From Halorientalis marina (GTDB lineage Archaea > Halobacteriota > Halobacteria > Halobacteriales > Haloarculaceae): 64,000 bases of DNA. Below, in pieces: positions 7,986 through 16,210 of the stretch. Numbering within the stretch: position 1 is the stretch's first letter; each line of letters opens with the position of its first letter. The notes beneath the pieces are model-generated. The model was not told the DNA's origin, ran no database searches, and worked only from the letters and a program-made list of their open reading frames with translations. A program made the position numbers and the translations under genes. The stretch is taken from positions 2,108,001 to 2,172,000 of the forward strand of contig NZ_CP095487.1 of assembly GCF_023028345.1 (NCBI RefSeq). Direction: 5' to 3'.

Positions 7986-9104
7986 ATGGGGTTCCAGCAG
8001 AACATCGAAGAGGTCCTCCTGATCGAGGACAATCCCGGCGACGCGAAGCTCCTCGAACTGACGTTCCGGGACGAGAGTTTCACCGGTCTCGTCAGCCCGG
8101 ACGACATCACCCACGTCGAGTCGCTGGCTGCGGGCCGTGATGAACTGGCGGCGACGGACTATGACGTGGTCTTTCTCGACCTCGGGCTTCCCGACAGTTC
8201 CGGGCTGGAGACGCTCGACCGACTGATGGCCGACGAGCCGGAGACGCCGGTGATCGTGCTCACGGGACTCGACGACCAGGAACGGGCGATCCAGGCCATC
8301 CAGAGCGGGGCGCAGGACTACCTCGTCAAGGGGGAGATAACCGGCGACTCGCTGTCGCGGTCGCTTCGGTACGCCATCGAACGCCGCAAAGGGACCCGGG
8401 AACTGGAGCGGACGAAAGAGCGGATGGAGTTTTTCAACTCCATCCTCCGGCACGATATGCTCAACGGGCTGAACGTCATCAAGATGCGGGCGGAGATACT
8501 CGAAGAACGGCTGGACGGCGACGACGGCGAACAGGCCGAGACCATCGTCCACTGGAGCGACAACATCATCGACCTCACGGCGAAGGTCCGCTCGACGCTG
8601 GACACGCTGACCGCCGACGACGAACCGGAACTGGAGGCGATGGCGCTCGGGCCGCTCGTTGAGGCCGAAGCCGAGCGCGTCCGCGGAAAAGCCGACGACG
8701 TCAGTATCGACATCGAGGTCCCGGAGGTGACGGTGCTGGCCGACGACCTCCTGAGCGACGTGCTGGGGAACATCTTGACCAACGCGGTCGAACACGGCGG
8801 CGCGAGCGGTGGTGGCCCCGGTACCGACGCGGACGCGTCGGCCGACCCGGGCGTCAGCATCGAGGTCCGCGCTGAGCGGACGGACTCGACCGTCAGAATT
8901 TCTATCGCGGACGACGGGCCGGGATACCCGGAGAGCGCACGCGAGCGGGTCTTCGAGCGAGGAGAGACTGGTACGCAGTCGACCGGGACCGGCTTCGGCC
9001 TCTACTTCGTCGGCGCGATGGTCGATACCTACGGCGGGTCGGTGGAGATCGGGGACAGCGAGGCAGGCGGCGCGAAAGTCGTCCTCGAACTCGCGGCGGC
9101 GTGA
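7986..9104 (+). CDS. Receiver-histidine kinase hybrid
   Basis: 372 residues. An N-terminal receiver (1-125) has LLIEDNPGDAKL, FLDLGLPDSSG (Asp65) and DYLVKGEI; a linker helix leads to a phosphoacceptor helix with ILRHDMLNGL (His156) and an HATPase domain with NAVEHGG, DDGPGYP and GTGFGLYFV. A receiver before the kinase suggests its activity is set by an upstream kinase, most simply the one at 5159. It starts 3 bases after the stop of the single receiver, so the three genes form a tight cluster. No DNA-binding output domain is nearby; the final target is unknown. Confidence 0.9.
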   Translation: MGFQQNIEEVLLIEDNPGDAKLLELTFRDESFTGLVSPDDITHVESLAAGRDELAATDYDVVFLDLGLPDSSGLETLDRLMADEPETPVIVLTGLDDQERAIQAIQSGAQDYLVKGEITGDSLSRSLRYAIERRKGTRELERTKERMEFFNSILRHDMLNGLNVIKMRAEILEERLDGDDGEQAETIVHWSDNIIDLTAKVRSTLDTLTADDEPELEAMALGPLVEAEAERVRGKADDVSIDIEVPEVTVLADDLLSDVLGNILTNAVEHGGASGGGPGTDADASADPGVSIEVRAERTDSTVRISIADDGPGYPESARERVFERGETGTQSTGTGFGLYFVGAMVDTYGGSVEIGDSEAGGAKVVLELAAA

Positions 9105-9183
9105 GACGACTCACCCCACTCGTCCGGTTCGCCGCCTCGATTCACCACCAACGTTCTTGATTTGCCGTGCAGTACGACCGACC

Positions 9184-10059
9184 GTGACGCTCCTGCGGTC
9201 GTTCACTGTACTCGACGTGATCTTCCTGGCAGCAGTGGCCGGTTTCGTCATCGCGAGCGGGAGCAGACGCGTCGGAACGTGGCGCTATGGACCGGCCATA
9301 ACAGCCGCCGCGTGGCTTCTGTTCGGAGGCTTCTGGACGGCGACTGGGGTCGACTATCTCGCGACCGGGCGCTCCTTCCTGGGCGTCGTCAGCGTGGTCG
9401 CGGCCGGGGTAGCCGTCTACGGCGGGTCGCTCGTCGCCCGCCACCGACAGGTCGGCTGGCGCCTGACGAGGGCGTTCGCAGTCATGGGGTTGCTGTTCGT
9501 TCCGTTTCAGTTTCTCCTCCCGGTGTATGGGGCCGGACTGTCGCTGGTCGCGGGGCACACGGGCGCACTCCTCTCTGCGCTCGGATTCTCACCCGTCTTC
9601 GCACACGGCGCCGGCGGGGCTGCGAACCTGGTGCTGTTCGAGGGACGGCCGCCCACGCACGGAATCAGAATCGTCTCGGCCTGTACGGGAATCAGCGGGA
9701 TCGCGTTGTTCGTCGGTCTCATCGCTGCGACCGACGCGCCGGTCCGTCGACGGCTGGTCGCGTGTCTCCCTGTCGGTGTCGCGATCTACGTGTTGAACCT
9801 CGTTCGGACGGCGTTCGTGGCGGGCGCGCTCGCTGGTCGATGGTTCGCCGATGTCGGCACCTGGGTCTTCGGTGCCGCCGATCCGGCCCTCGCGTCCTAC
9901 TACGTCGCGGAGTACGTGATCGCACAGGCACTGGTCGTCCTCGTCCTCCTCGGCGTGTACCTGGCCGTGAGCAGGTGGCTCCCCGAACTCGGTAGCTTCG
10001 TCGGCGGCATCGTCTCGTCGCTGGAACGTGACATGCAGCCCATCGTTCAGCGCCGATAG
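9184..10059 (+). CDS. Archaeosortase/exosortase family membrane protein
   Basis: 291 residues from GTG 9184, with about seven or eight hydrophobic segments. The family signatures are the nucleophile region SACTGISGIALFVG (Cys167) and NLVRTAFVAG (Arg208). Archaeosortases remove C-terminal sorting signals such as PGF-CTERM and pass the protein to a lipid anchor. The third catalytic residue expected about 40 residues after the Arg (Arg in ArtA, His in exosortases) is not obvious: residues 220-263 contain no Arg or His. The convergent neighbour, overlapping by 13 bases, ends in a PGF-CTERM-like tail, suggesting enzyme and substrate. It may be ArtA itself or a dedicated paralogue. Confidence 0.85.
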   Translation: MTLLRSFTVLDVIFLAAVAGFVIASGSRRVGTWRYGPAITAAAWLLFGGFWTATGVDYLATGRSFLGVVSVVAAGVAVYGGSLVARHRQVGWRLTRAFAVMGLLFVPFQFLLPVYGAGLSLVAGHTGALLSALGFSPVFAHGAGGAANLVLFEGRPPTHGIRIVSACTGISGIALFVGLIAATDAPVRRRLVACLPVGVAIYVLNLVRTAFVAGALAGRWFADVGTWVFGAADPALASYYVAEYVIAQALVVLVLLGVYLAVSRWLPELGSFVGGIVSSLERDMQPIVQRR

Positions 10060-10808
10060 AAACGGCGCAGGCCAGCCCCGAGGAGAACCGCAACCAGCAC
10101 TGCGACGGCGCCGAAGCCCGGGACGGGTTGGGGTTGGCCGGACTTCGTGAGTGTCGCGCTCGCGCCGTCGTCGTCGGTCACTCTGAGGGTGACATCGCCG
10201 GTGGCGGTGCCGAAAGTTCCCGTGGTGTATACCGGATCTGTCGTATTCCCCTCGAAGTTCCCGTCCCCGTCGGTATCCCACTCGTAGTAGGCTATCGAGC
10301 CGTCCGGGTCGGTCGACGCGCTCGCGTCGTACTCGATACCGAAAGATATCGTGGTCGACGAGAACGACGGCTCCGGGGGTTGGTTCGGCGGGCCACGGAG
10401 CGTCACCCGGCGCTCGAACACGGGCGCGCCGGAGGGCGTGTGGAATACCTTGACGACGGCACTCCCGGTCGGGTACGCCCCCCCGAAGACCCGGCGCTCG
10501 CCGACCGAGAAGGAGCCCGGGTCACCGCCGACGTGGACGCCGTCCATGACGCTCCGCCGGAACGTCTCGCCGGACTCGTTGCGGACGACCAGTCGCAGGT
10601 CCGGCGGGTCGACCGGGTCGCCGTAGGCGTGGGTCAACACCAACCCGTCCCGGGACTCGCTCACCTCGAACTCCATGGTGGGTGCCGACCTCGTGTCCTC
10701 GAGGATCGGGAAGACGAGAATGACGACCAGTACGGTGACGGAGATCGCGAGTCCGGCCAGTAACAGCGTTCCGGTGACTTCCGACTGAGCACGTCCGCTG
10801 AGTGACAC
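10047..10808 (-). CDS. Pilin-signal / PKD / PGF-CTERM surface protein
   Basis: 253 residues from GTG 10808. The N-terminus GRAQSEVTGTLLLAGL followed by a hydrophobic helix is an archaeal type IV pilin (class III) signal, with likely PibD cleavage after Ala7. A middle domain of about 100 residues precedes a PKD-like fold about 140-225 (SASTDPDGS, YYEWDTDGDG, VTDDDG). The C-terminus QPVPGFGAVAVLVAVLL plus a basic RRFYRR tail matches the tripartite PGF-CTERM signal. Topologically, both ends would be cytoplasmic and the PKD part outside. The archaeosortase gene converges on it with a 13-base overlap. Possession of both signals is unusual. Confidence 0.85.
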   Translation of the reverse strand: MSLSGRAQSEVTGTLLLAGLAISVTVLVVILVFPILEDTRSAPTMEFEVSESRDGLVLTHAYGDPVDPPDLRLVVRNESGETFRRSVMDGVHVGGDPGSFSVGERRVFGGAYPTGSAVVKVFHTPSGAPVFERRVTLRGPPNQPPEPSFSSTTISFGIEYDASASTDPDGSIAYYEWDTDGDGNFEGNTTDPVYTTGTFGTATGDVTLRVTDDDGASATLTKSGQPQPVPGFGAVAVLVAVLLGAGLRRFYRR

Positions 10809-10869
10809 TACCCGGTGAGTCGTGAGCCGGCAAATAGTGTTTTTTGTGCGTTTCGGTCGTCGAGACGGC

Positions 10870-11460
10870 TCAGTCCGGACGCTCCAGCCGGAAGCGGTCG
10901 CTCGTTCTCGCGTACCAGTTCCCCGCCAGTCGCCCGACGGCGTCGACTCGCTCCACGTCGAGGTTCCCCTCGTCGGTCGTCAGTGCGTCGTCGACGTGGG
11001 CGAGGACGATCTCGCCGAGCACCATCGTCGACGCGCCCACCTCGACGTGGTCGTACAGTTCACACTCGAAGGTTATTTCGGCGGCGGCGACGCGGGGCGG
11101 CGTCACCTTCTCGGACGGCGCCCGTTCGAGGCCGGCGTGGTCGAACTCGCTCTCGTCGGGCGGGAGCGTCGCGCTCGTCTCGTTCATCGCCTCGGCGAGC
11201 GGTTCGGTGACGACGTTGACGACGAACTCGCCGGTCTCGACGGCGTTGCGCGCGGTGTCTTTCGGGCCGTCGGCGGTGTTCGCCGGCGCGAACATGAGTA
11301 TCGGTGGCTGCACGGTGACGACGTTGAAGAAACTGTAGGGCGCGAGGTTGTCGACGCCGTCCTCACTCGTCGTGGAAATCCAGCCGACGGGTCGGGGCAC
11401 GACCGCGCCGGTCATCGTCCGGTACAGCGACCGCTCGTAGGTATCGGGGTCGATCTTCAC
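10870..11460 (-). CDS. Flavin reductase family protein (FMN-binding split barrel)
   Basis: 196 residues from GTG 11460. The sequence RPVGWISTTSEDGVDNLAPYSFFN is the FMN-binding signature of the flavin reductase-like split-barrel family, followed by PPILMFAP and a conserved FVVNVV segment. Members reduce flavins with NAD(P)H or act as flavoprotein partners of monooxygenases. Cytoplasmic, no signal peptide. It is upstream, in transcription order, of the pilin/PKD gene, with about 60 bases between them, but functional linkage is not evident. The substrate cannot be told. Confidence 0.88.
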   Translation of the reverse strand: MKIDPDTYERSLYRTMTGAVVPRPVGWISTTSEDGVDNLAPYSFFNVVTVQPPILMFAPANTADGPKDTARNAVETGEFVVNVVTEPLAEAMNETSATLPPDESEFDHAGLERAPSEKVTPPRVAAAEITFECELYDHVEVGASTMVLGEIVLAHVDDALTTDEGNLDVERVDAVGRLAGNWYARTSDRFRLERPD

Positions 11461-11549
11461 TGTCGGGTCGCTCCGTTGCTGTCGGTGTCATGGCTGGCGT
11501 CGCGAGTAGCGGTGGGTGGGGAACGCACGGCCGACCCTTGGAGGGGGGC

Positions 11550-11969
11550 CTAGAAGAGTCCGACGCCCACGGCGTAGGGCCAGGCGGTGGTGCCCAGCGC
11601 GAGGAAGGCCAGCGCGGCCCCGAACATGGTGACGTTCTTGAGGAACTGCGTCATCTCGCTCTGCTGGTCCTCCTCGGGTGCGGCCCAGAAGTCGTGCATG
11701 ACGGGCGTCGTCGCGAGCAGGAACACGGCGACTGCACCGGCACCGACGACGGGGTAGACCCCCGCGGCGATGGAGAGGCCGCCGAACAGCAACATCCCGC
11801 CGCTGGAGGGGACGGCGAGACCGGCCGCCGGGACGCCCTTGGCTTTCGCGTAGGGGACCATCTGCCCGGTGTTCACGAAGTGGTTGACGCCCATGAACGC
11901 CACGACGAGGCCGAACGCGAGGCGCGCGATGAGGAAGGCGATTCCGGCGCCCGCGGACTCGAAGGCCAT
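11550..11969 (-). CDS. DoxX family membrane protein
   Basis: 139 residues with four predicted membrane segments. The DoxX layout is seen in the first helix ending FMGVNHFVNTGQM, the PAAGLAVPSSGGMLLFGGL segment and the conserved HDFW after the third helix. DoxX-like proteins are linked to redox stress and membrane electron transfer, though most have no proven reaction. It is divergent from an HxlR-type regulator at 12139; matching boxes in the intergenic region suggest that regulator controls it, a common pairing for redox or electrophile stress genes. Confidence 0.85.
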   Translation of the reverse strand: MAFESAGAGIAFLIARLAFGLVVAFMGVNHFVNTGQMVPYAKAKGVPAAGLAVPSSGGMLLFGGLSIAAGVYPVVGAGAVAVFLLATTPVMHDFWAAPEEDQQSEMTQFLKNVTMFGAALAFLALGTTAWPYAVGVGLF

Positions 11970-12073
11970 CAGGCGCTCATCCCCGCGAGAGCCGTCGGTG
12001 GCACAGTACGGCGGTCGCCGACAGGTAGTTCCACACTGATACTCGGTTGCAATTGGATACTCAGTTTCATTGC

Positions 12074-12134
12074 GTTACCTGGTACGAATGCGAACCTATA
12101 TATCCCTTCCCGGACATACCTGATACCAGGTAAC
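12074..12134. promoter_or_regulatory. Two TACCNGGTA operator boxes around a TATA box
   Basis: GTTACCTGGTA at 12074-12084 and its exact reverse complement TACCAGGTAAC at 12124-12134 flank TATATAT at 12097-12103. Each contains the palindrome TACC-N-GGTA (12076-12084 and 12124-12132), spaced 48 bases, close to an integral number of helical turns. The second box lies at the expected transcript start of the HxlR gene, as expected for autorepression, and the first could serve the divergent DoxX gene. Confidence 0.6.
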
Positions 12135-12138
12135 ACCG

Positions 12139-12504
12139 ATGTCTGCCGACGCCAACCCCGACGCCTGTCCCATCGTCGAATCGCTCGAACAGATCGGCTC
12201 GCAGTGGCGGCTGATCGTCCTCCACGACCTCCAGGAGGGCGAGAAGCGGTTCAACGAACTGAAGCGGTCGACGGAGGCCAGCTCGCGGACGCTCTCCCGC
12301 GTACTGGACGACTTGGAGGAGATGGGCTTCGTCGCCCGGCGGCTGGAGGAGGACGCGCCGGTCGCGTCGTACTACCGGCTCACCTCGAAGGGGGAATCGC
12401 TGTGTCCGGTCTTCGACGAGATCGAGGACTGGGCCGACGACTGGCTCGGGGACGCCGCCGTCGAAGACCCAGAGGGTCAGCCCGTCCGACCGGCGTCACA
12501 GTAG
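12139..12504 (+). CDS. HxlR-family winged-helix transcription regulator
   Basis: 121 residues, a full-length HxlR protein. The N-terminal [19 protein letters not shown] contains the conserved Cys of HxlR regulators, which in several members senses thiol-reactive stress; the recognition part reads RFNELKRS and [20 protein letters not shown], and the wing is [14 protein letters not shown]. Dimers bind short palindromes. Two TACCNGGTA boxes lie just upstream, so autoregulation and control of the divergent DoxX gene are likely. Spacing to the P-II gene downstream is about 40 bases, but no functional link is evident. Confidence 0.92.
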   Translation: MSADANPDACPIVESLEQIGSQWRLIVLHDLQEGEKRFNELKRSTEASSRTLSRVLDDLEEMGFVARRLEEDAPVASYYRLTSKGESLCPVFDEIEDWADDWLGDAAVEDPEGQPVRPASQ

Positions 12505-12547
12505 GCCGACCGACGGACACAAGCGCGGGGGGTGCGAACGGCCAGTC

Positions 12548-12898
12548 ATGTCCAGCGACATCCAGATGATCGTCGCCTACATCCGACCGTCGAAGCTCGA
12601 CGACGTGAAGCAGGCCCTGGCTGGGGCGGGCGCGCCGTCACTGACCGTCTCGAACGTTCGCGGGCGCGGGAATCAGCCGGCCGAGAAAGGGCAGTGGCGC
12701 GGCGAGGAGTACGTGGTCGACCTGCACGAGAAGGTCAAAATCGAGTGCGTCGTCGCCGACATCCCGGTCGACGACGTGGTCGACGCGATCAGCGACACGG
12801 GCTACACGGGCGAGCCGGGCGACGGGAAGGTGTTCGTTCTCGACGTCGCGCAGGCCCACCAGATCAGGACCGGGAAGGAAGGCCCCGACGCGGTCTGA
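12548..12898 (+). CDS. P-II family nitrogen regulatory protein (GlnB/GlnK-like)
   Basis: 116 residues, the usual P-II length. The T-loop region [21 protein letters not shown] keeps the Tyr of RGEEY (the residue uridylylated in bacteria), VKIECVVAD and the nucleotide-binding [14 protein letters not shown] are standard, and the end [11 protein letters not shown] matches family C-termini. P-II trimers bind ATP/ADP and 2-oxoglutarate and control ammonium transport and glutamine synthetase. No amt or glnA gene adjoins, so the partner is elsewhere. GlnB versus GlnK cannot be decided from the sequence. Confidence 0.92.
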   Translation: MSSDIQMIVAYIRPSKLDDVKQALAGAGAPSLTVSNVRGRGNQPAEKGQWRGEEYVVDLHEKVKIECVVADIPVDDVVDAISDTGYTGEPGDGKVFVLDVAQAHQIRTGKEGPDAV

Positions 12899-12961
12899 CG
12901 GTGCCGGGTGGGACGACACGCAAGTGGTTTTACATCGGTCGCGTCCCTAGGAGGGGTGCCT

Positions 12962-13147
12962 ATGGGACGTAAACGAGGCAAGCACGCGAAACGGGGCGCA
13001 GCGACCGGAGCGACCGTGGGTGCCGTCGCCGGTAGCCCGCTCGGCCCGTTCGGGGCCGGCGTCGGTGCCGGGTTCGGCGGCGCCGTCGGCTATCTCGCCG
13101 GCGACGCTCGCGACAAGGTGGAGTCGAAGCTCTGTCCCGGCCGGTGA
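12962..13147 (+). CDS. Small glycine-zipper protein
   Basis: 61 residues from ATG 12962, preceded by GGAGGGG at about 12950-12956. A basic N-terminus (RKRGKHAKRG) leads to a Gly/Ala segment with GxxxG spacing (GATVGAVAG, GAGVGAGFGGAVGYLAG), the glycine-zipper pattern of small membrane-associated or oligomerising proteins, then a polar tail with one Cys. Function unknown. It is convergent with tyrS, ending 13 bases before it. The unusual clear Shine-Dalgarno suggests a leadered transcript. Confidence 0.7.
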   Translation: MGRKRGKHAKRGAATGATVGAVAGSPLGPFGAGVGAGFGGAVGYLAGDARDKVESKLCPGR

Positions 13148-13160
13148 GTCGACGAGTGAG

Positions 13161-14195
13161 TCAGTCGTGGCTGTCGGGGTAGGCCCGCGCCAGCAGATCG
13201 GGCTGTGCGTTCAGCCGCTCGCGGATGGGGTCGATGACGTCGGAGATGTATTCGCCGGCGGCGGGCTTGAGATCCGCCGGGTGGAGGTCACCGCCGACGA
13301 AGCCCGTCTCCAGTTCCTCGTAGGACTCGAAGACGATGTCGCCGCCGTACTCGTCGGGGCGCTCGACGACGAAATCCTCACCGCGGTCGTCCAGGATCGG
13401 GAAGACGAGATAGCGGAGGTACTCCAGGACACCGTTGTCCTCGACCTCGCCCTGGGGGCAGTACGCGCCCTCGATCTTTTCGACCACATCGTCGGGCTCG
13501 TCGGTGAGGTTCACTTTCGAGCCGGCGTCGGAGGCGCTCATCTTGCCGCCGGAGAGGCCCGACAGCAGGGGGGCGAACAGACAGACCGGCGCGTCGTGGC
13601 CGTGGTCGGGGAGGAGTTCGCGGCCGAGCATGTAGATGCCGCGCTGGTCGATGCCGCCGTAGGCGATGTCGGCGTCGAGGGCCTTCACGTCGAGGCTCTG
13701 CATCAGCGAGTAGACGAGGCCGCCGAGGTTCGGGCTCTCGCTCTCGCGGACGACCTCGCTGCCGGCGCGCTGGGCACGGGCGACGGTCGTCTCCGCGGCC
13801 ATCCGGTACATATCGAGGGTGTACTCCTCGTCGAGCTGGAACTCCCGGCCGCGGACGAAGGTCACGTCGTCCGGGTCGGCGCCGGTCGCTTCGAGCATCC
13901 CCCGAATCGCCTCCTCGTAGTACTCGCTGCGGGCGTCGAGCAGGTCCCAGGGGCTCTTCTCGCTGTCGAGGTGGGCGTGCAGGTCGGCGATGAGGACGGT
14001 CACGTCGAGGTCGGCCCGGACGAAGTCGGCGAGCTTGCGGATGGTCGTGAAGTGACCGATGTGCATCTCGCCGGTCGGCGCGTAGCCGATGTAGGCCGAC
14101 GGCGACTCCTCGGCGAGCAGTTCCTCGAGTTCGTCCTCGGTCACGACCTCCTCGGTGTAGCGCCTGACGAGGCGTGTCCGCTCGGCGGCGTCCAT
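13161..14195 (-). CDS. tyrS: Tyrosyl-tRNA synthetase, archaeal type
   Basis: 344 residues, the archaeal/eukaryotic size without the bacterial S4 domain. The class I signature HIGH is in GYAPTGEMHIGHFTT, the tyrosine-binding region includes YMLGRELLPDHGH, and the KMSKS loop is present as GGKMSASD. The enzyme charges tRNA-Tyr in the cytoplasm. The gene stands alone between a glycine-zipper protein and a divergent hypothetical gene. Nothing is unusual about it. Confidence 0.95.
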   Translation of the reverse strand: MDAAERTRLVRRYTEEVVTEDELEELLAEESPSAYIGYAPTGEMHIGHFTTIRKLADFVRADLDVTVLIADLHAHLDSEKSPWDLLDARSEYYEEAIRGMLEATGADPDDVTFVRGREFQLDEEYTLDMYRMAAETTVARAQRAGSEVVRESESPNLGGLVYSLMQSLDVKALDADIAYGGIDQRGIYMLGRELLPDHGHDAPVCLFAPLLSGLSGGKMSASDAGSKVNLTDEPDDVVEKIEGAYCPQGEVEDNGVLEYLRYLVFPILDDRGEDFVVERPDEYGGDIVFESYEELETGFVGGDLHPADLKPAAGEYISDVIDPIRERLNAQPDLLARAYPDSHD

Positions 14196-14313
14196 ACCCG
14201 AGGTTCCCGGTGCCGGCGATTAAAACCTTGTCAGTCCGTCCGGCGTGGTCCCGCTGGACCGGACGCCCCGCCGAAACGGACAGGCACAAGCCGGGCCGAC
14301 CCCTAGCGGGGGT

Positions 14314-14754
14314 ATGTACACGGGAAAGACGGAGAAGCCCTGTTGTCTGTGCGGGAACCCTGACACCGTGTCCCGGATCGATATCCCGCCGCGTGCCGTC
14401 CAACTGCTCGACAAGAGCGGCCCCATCGCGTGGCAGGACATCGTCGGTGAGGTCTCGATCTACTTCTGTGAAAGCGACTGGGAGACCGTCACCGATCTCG
14501 TGCTCGATGCCGGGATGAGCCCGCTCTCGCGGTGTAACGCCGCCCGTGCCGACTTCGACCTCCGGGAGGACTTCGAGGCGTTGCTCAACGACGTGCGCGA
14601 CGAACCAGACCAGCAGCCGCTGGAAACGGAGATGCGCGAAGAGAGCGAGCAGGTCATCGCGGAGTACGAGTCCGACGACCACATCGAGGTCCGCGACCTC
14701 GTCGAAGCCCGGGTCGTCACGTGGGCGCTGGACGACCTCGCGGCCGAGGCCTGA
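14314..14754 (+). CDS. Conserved haloarchaeal protein with N-terminal CCxxC, unknown function
   Basis: 146 residues from ATG 14314 with a purine-rich GCGGGGGT just upstream; the longer frame from 14245 adds unconserved sequence. I do not recognise the family. KPCCLCGNPD at the N-terminus, with FCESDW further on and a single Cys in SRCNAARADF, suggests a small zinc knuckle. The middle (SGPIAWQDIVGEVSIYFC) looks like mixed alpha/beta, and the C-terminal half is acidic and helical. Cytoplasmic. Its stop is 14 bases from the convergent NSS transporter. Confidence 0.7.
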   Translation: MYTGKTEKPCCLCGNPDTVSRIDIPPRAVQLLDKSGPIAWQDIVGEVSIYFCESDWETVTDLVLDAGMSPLSRCNAARADFDLREDFEALLNDVRDEPDQQPLETEMREESEQVIAEYESDDHIEVRDLVEARVVTWALDDLAAEA

Positions 14755-14768
14755 CGGGACGGCCCCTG

Positions 14769-16166
14769 TCACAGGACCGACGAGGGCCTGCGCAGGACGA
14801 CGATGCAGGCGATCACGGCGGCCGCGGCCAGGGCGGCAAGCGTCGTCCCTTCGACCGGGACTCCGGCCGTGGTCGTCACCGCCGAGAGGAAAGTAAACGT
14901 GAGAAACACCGGGAGGACGAAGGCGACGGCGTAGAGCCAGGGCGTCCCGGCCAGGCGTGCGAGCCTGCCGGCGCCGAGTTCGTACTCCTCGAGTGCGTCC
15001 CGGCCGAGGACCCAGCCGTCGAACAGCAGGAAGCCGACGAGGCCGGCGGTGAGTGCGAGGTTCGCTATCGTGTCCGCGAGCAGGGCGAACGCCGACGGCG
15101 AGAGCGCGGCGACGGTGCCGGTCGCGAGGAACCCGCTGCCGACGAGCGCGGTCGACCGTCCCCGGGAGACCCCGTACTCGTCGACCAGGAAGGCGACGGG
15201 GACTTCGAGCAGGCTGATCGCCGAGGAGAGCGCGGCGAGAGCGATGACGGCGAAGAAAGCTATCCCGATGACGCGGCCGTAGGGCAGGCTCGCGAACGAA
15301 CCGGCGAGGCTGATGAACAGGGCACCGGGGCCACCACTCCCGGGCGCGACGTCGAGCGCGAAGAGGACCGGGAAGATCGACAGGCCGGCGAGGAGGCCGA
15401 TGCCGGTGTTGAGTCCGGCGATGATCGTTCCGTCCGCCGCGAGCGAGCGGTCCTCGTCGAGATAGGAGGCGTAGGTGACCATCACGCCCGCACCGACCGA
15501 GAGGGTGAACAGGGCCTGGCCGGCGGCCGCCGCGAGCACGTCGAGGAAGTTCTCCCGGAGGTAGGCCACGTCGAGCGCGAGATAGAAATCGTAGCCGGCC
15601 CCCGCGCCGGGGAGCGTGGCCGCCCAGGCCGCGAGACCGACCAGCACGACGACGATGGCCGGCACCATCACCGTCGTCGCGAGTTCGATCCCGCGGTCCA
15701 CGCCGGCGTAGACGACCGCGGCCGTCACGGCGAGAAAGAGGACGTGAAAGCCGACGGCACCGAGTCCGTGGTCGATGGCGGCGAAGTACTGGGCGGGCGC
15801 GTCGAAGTACGCGCCGGTCGCGCTCCCGACGAGATAGCGGACGATCCACCCGCCGACGACGGTGTAGAAACTGAGCACGACCACGGACGCCAGCAACGGG
15901 ACGGCGCCGAGCGCCCGCCAGTTGCGGCCGGCCAGCGCCTCGAACGCGCCGACCGTGCTCGTGCGCGCCCGGCGACCGATGACCAGTTCACCGAGGAGCC
16001 CCGGCACGCCAACGAGGACGATCACCGCGAGATACAACACGAGGAACGCGGCCCCGCCGTTCTCGGCGGTGAGCCACGGGAACCGCCAGACGTTCCCGAG
16101 ACCGACCGCACTGCCGACGGCGGCCAGAATGAAGCCGATCCGGGTGCGCCACGAAGCTCTCGTCAT
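14769..16166 (-). CDS. Sodium-dependent transporter, NSS/SNF family (copy 1)
   Basis: 465 residues from ATG 16166; the frame extends upstream but the family start is MTRASWRTRIGF. Eleven to twelve membrane segments. The signature GSAVGLGNVWRFPWLTAENGGAAF in the first helix, with unwound-region glycines and the sodium-site Asn, defines the neurotransmitter:sodium symporter family. Prokaryotic members carry amino acids; the substrate here is unknown. It lies 44 bases downstream of a second NSS gene that shares large stretches (for example FFAVIALAALSSAISLLEV against FFAVVLIAALSSAISLLEV), so the two arose by duplication. Confidence 0.92.
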   Translation of the reverse strand: MTRASWRTRIGFILAAVGSAVGLGNVWRFPWLTAENGGAAFLVLYLAVIVLVGVPGLLGELVIGRRARTSTVGAFEALAGRNWRALGAVPLLASVVVLSFYTVVGGWIVRYLVGSATGAYFDAPAQYFAAIDHGLGAVGFHVLFLAVTAAVVYAGVDRGIELATTVMVPAIVVVLVGLAAWAATLPGAGAGYDFYLALDVAYLRENFLDVLAAAAGQALFTLSVGAGVMVTYASYLDEDRSLAADGTIIAGLNTGIGLLAGLSIFPVLFALDVAPGSGGPGALFISLAGSFASLPYGRVIGIAFFAVIALAALSSAISLLEVPVAFLVDEYGVSRGRSTALVGSGFLATGTVAALSPSAFALLADTIANLALTAGLVGFLLFDGWVLGRDALEEYELGAGRLARLAGTPWLYAVAFVLPVFLTFTFLSAVTTTAGVPVEGTTLAALAAAAVIACIVVLRRPSSVL

Positions 16167-16210
16167 CGCCGAAGTCTGCCAGTCGACAGTGAAAAGACTG
16201 ACGAGACGGG

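Noticed and set aside
10047..10059. Overlap of archaeosortase and pilin-like genes as sign of a frameshift or misannotation
   Set aside because: Both stops read cleanly and each protein ends with a sensible C-terminus, so a real convergent overlap is more likely.
13378..15849. 823-codon minus-strand frame across tyrS and the NSS gene
   Set aside because: Arg-rich shadow of tyrS and the transporter; no domain recognised.
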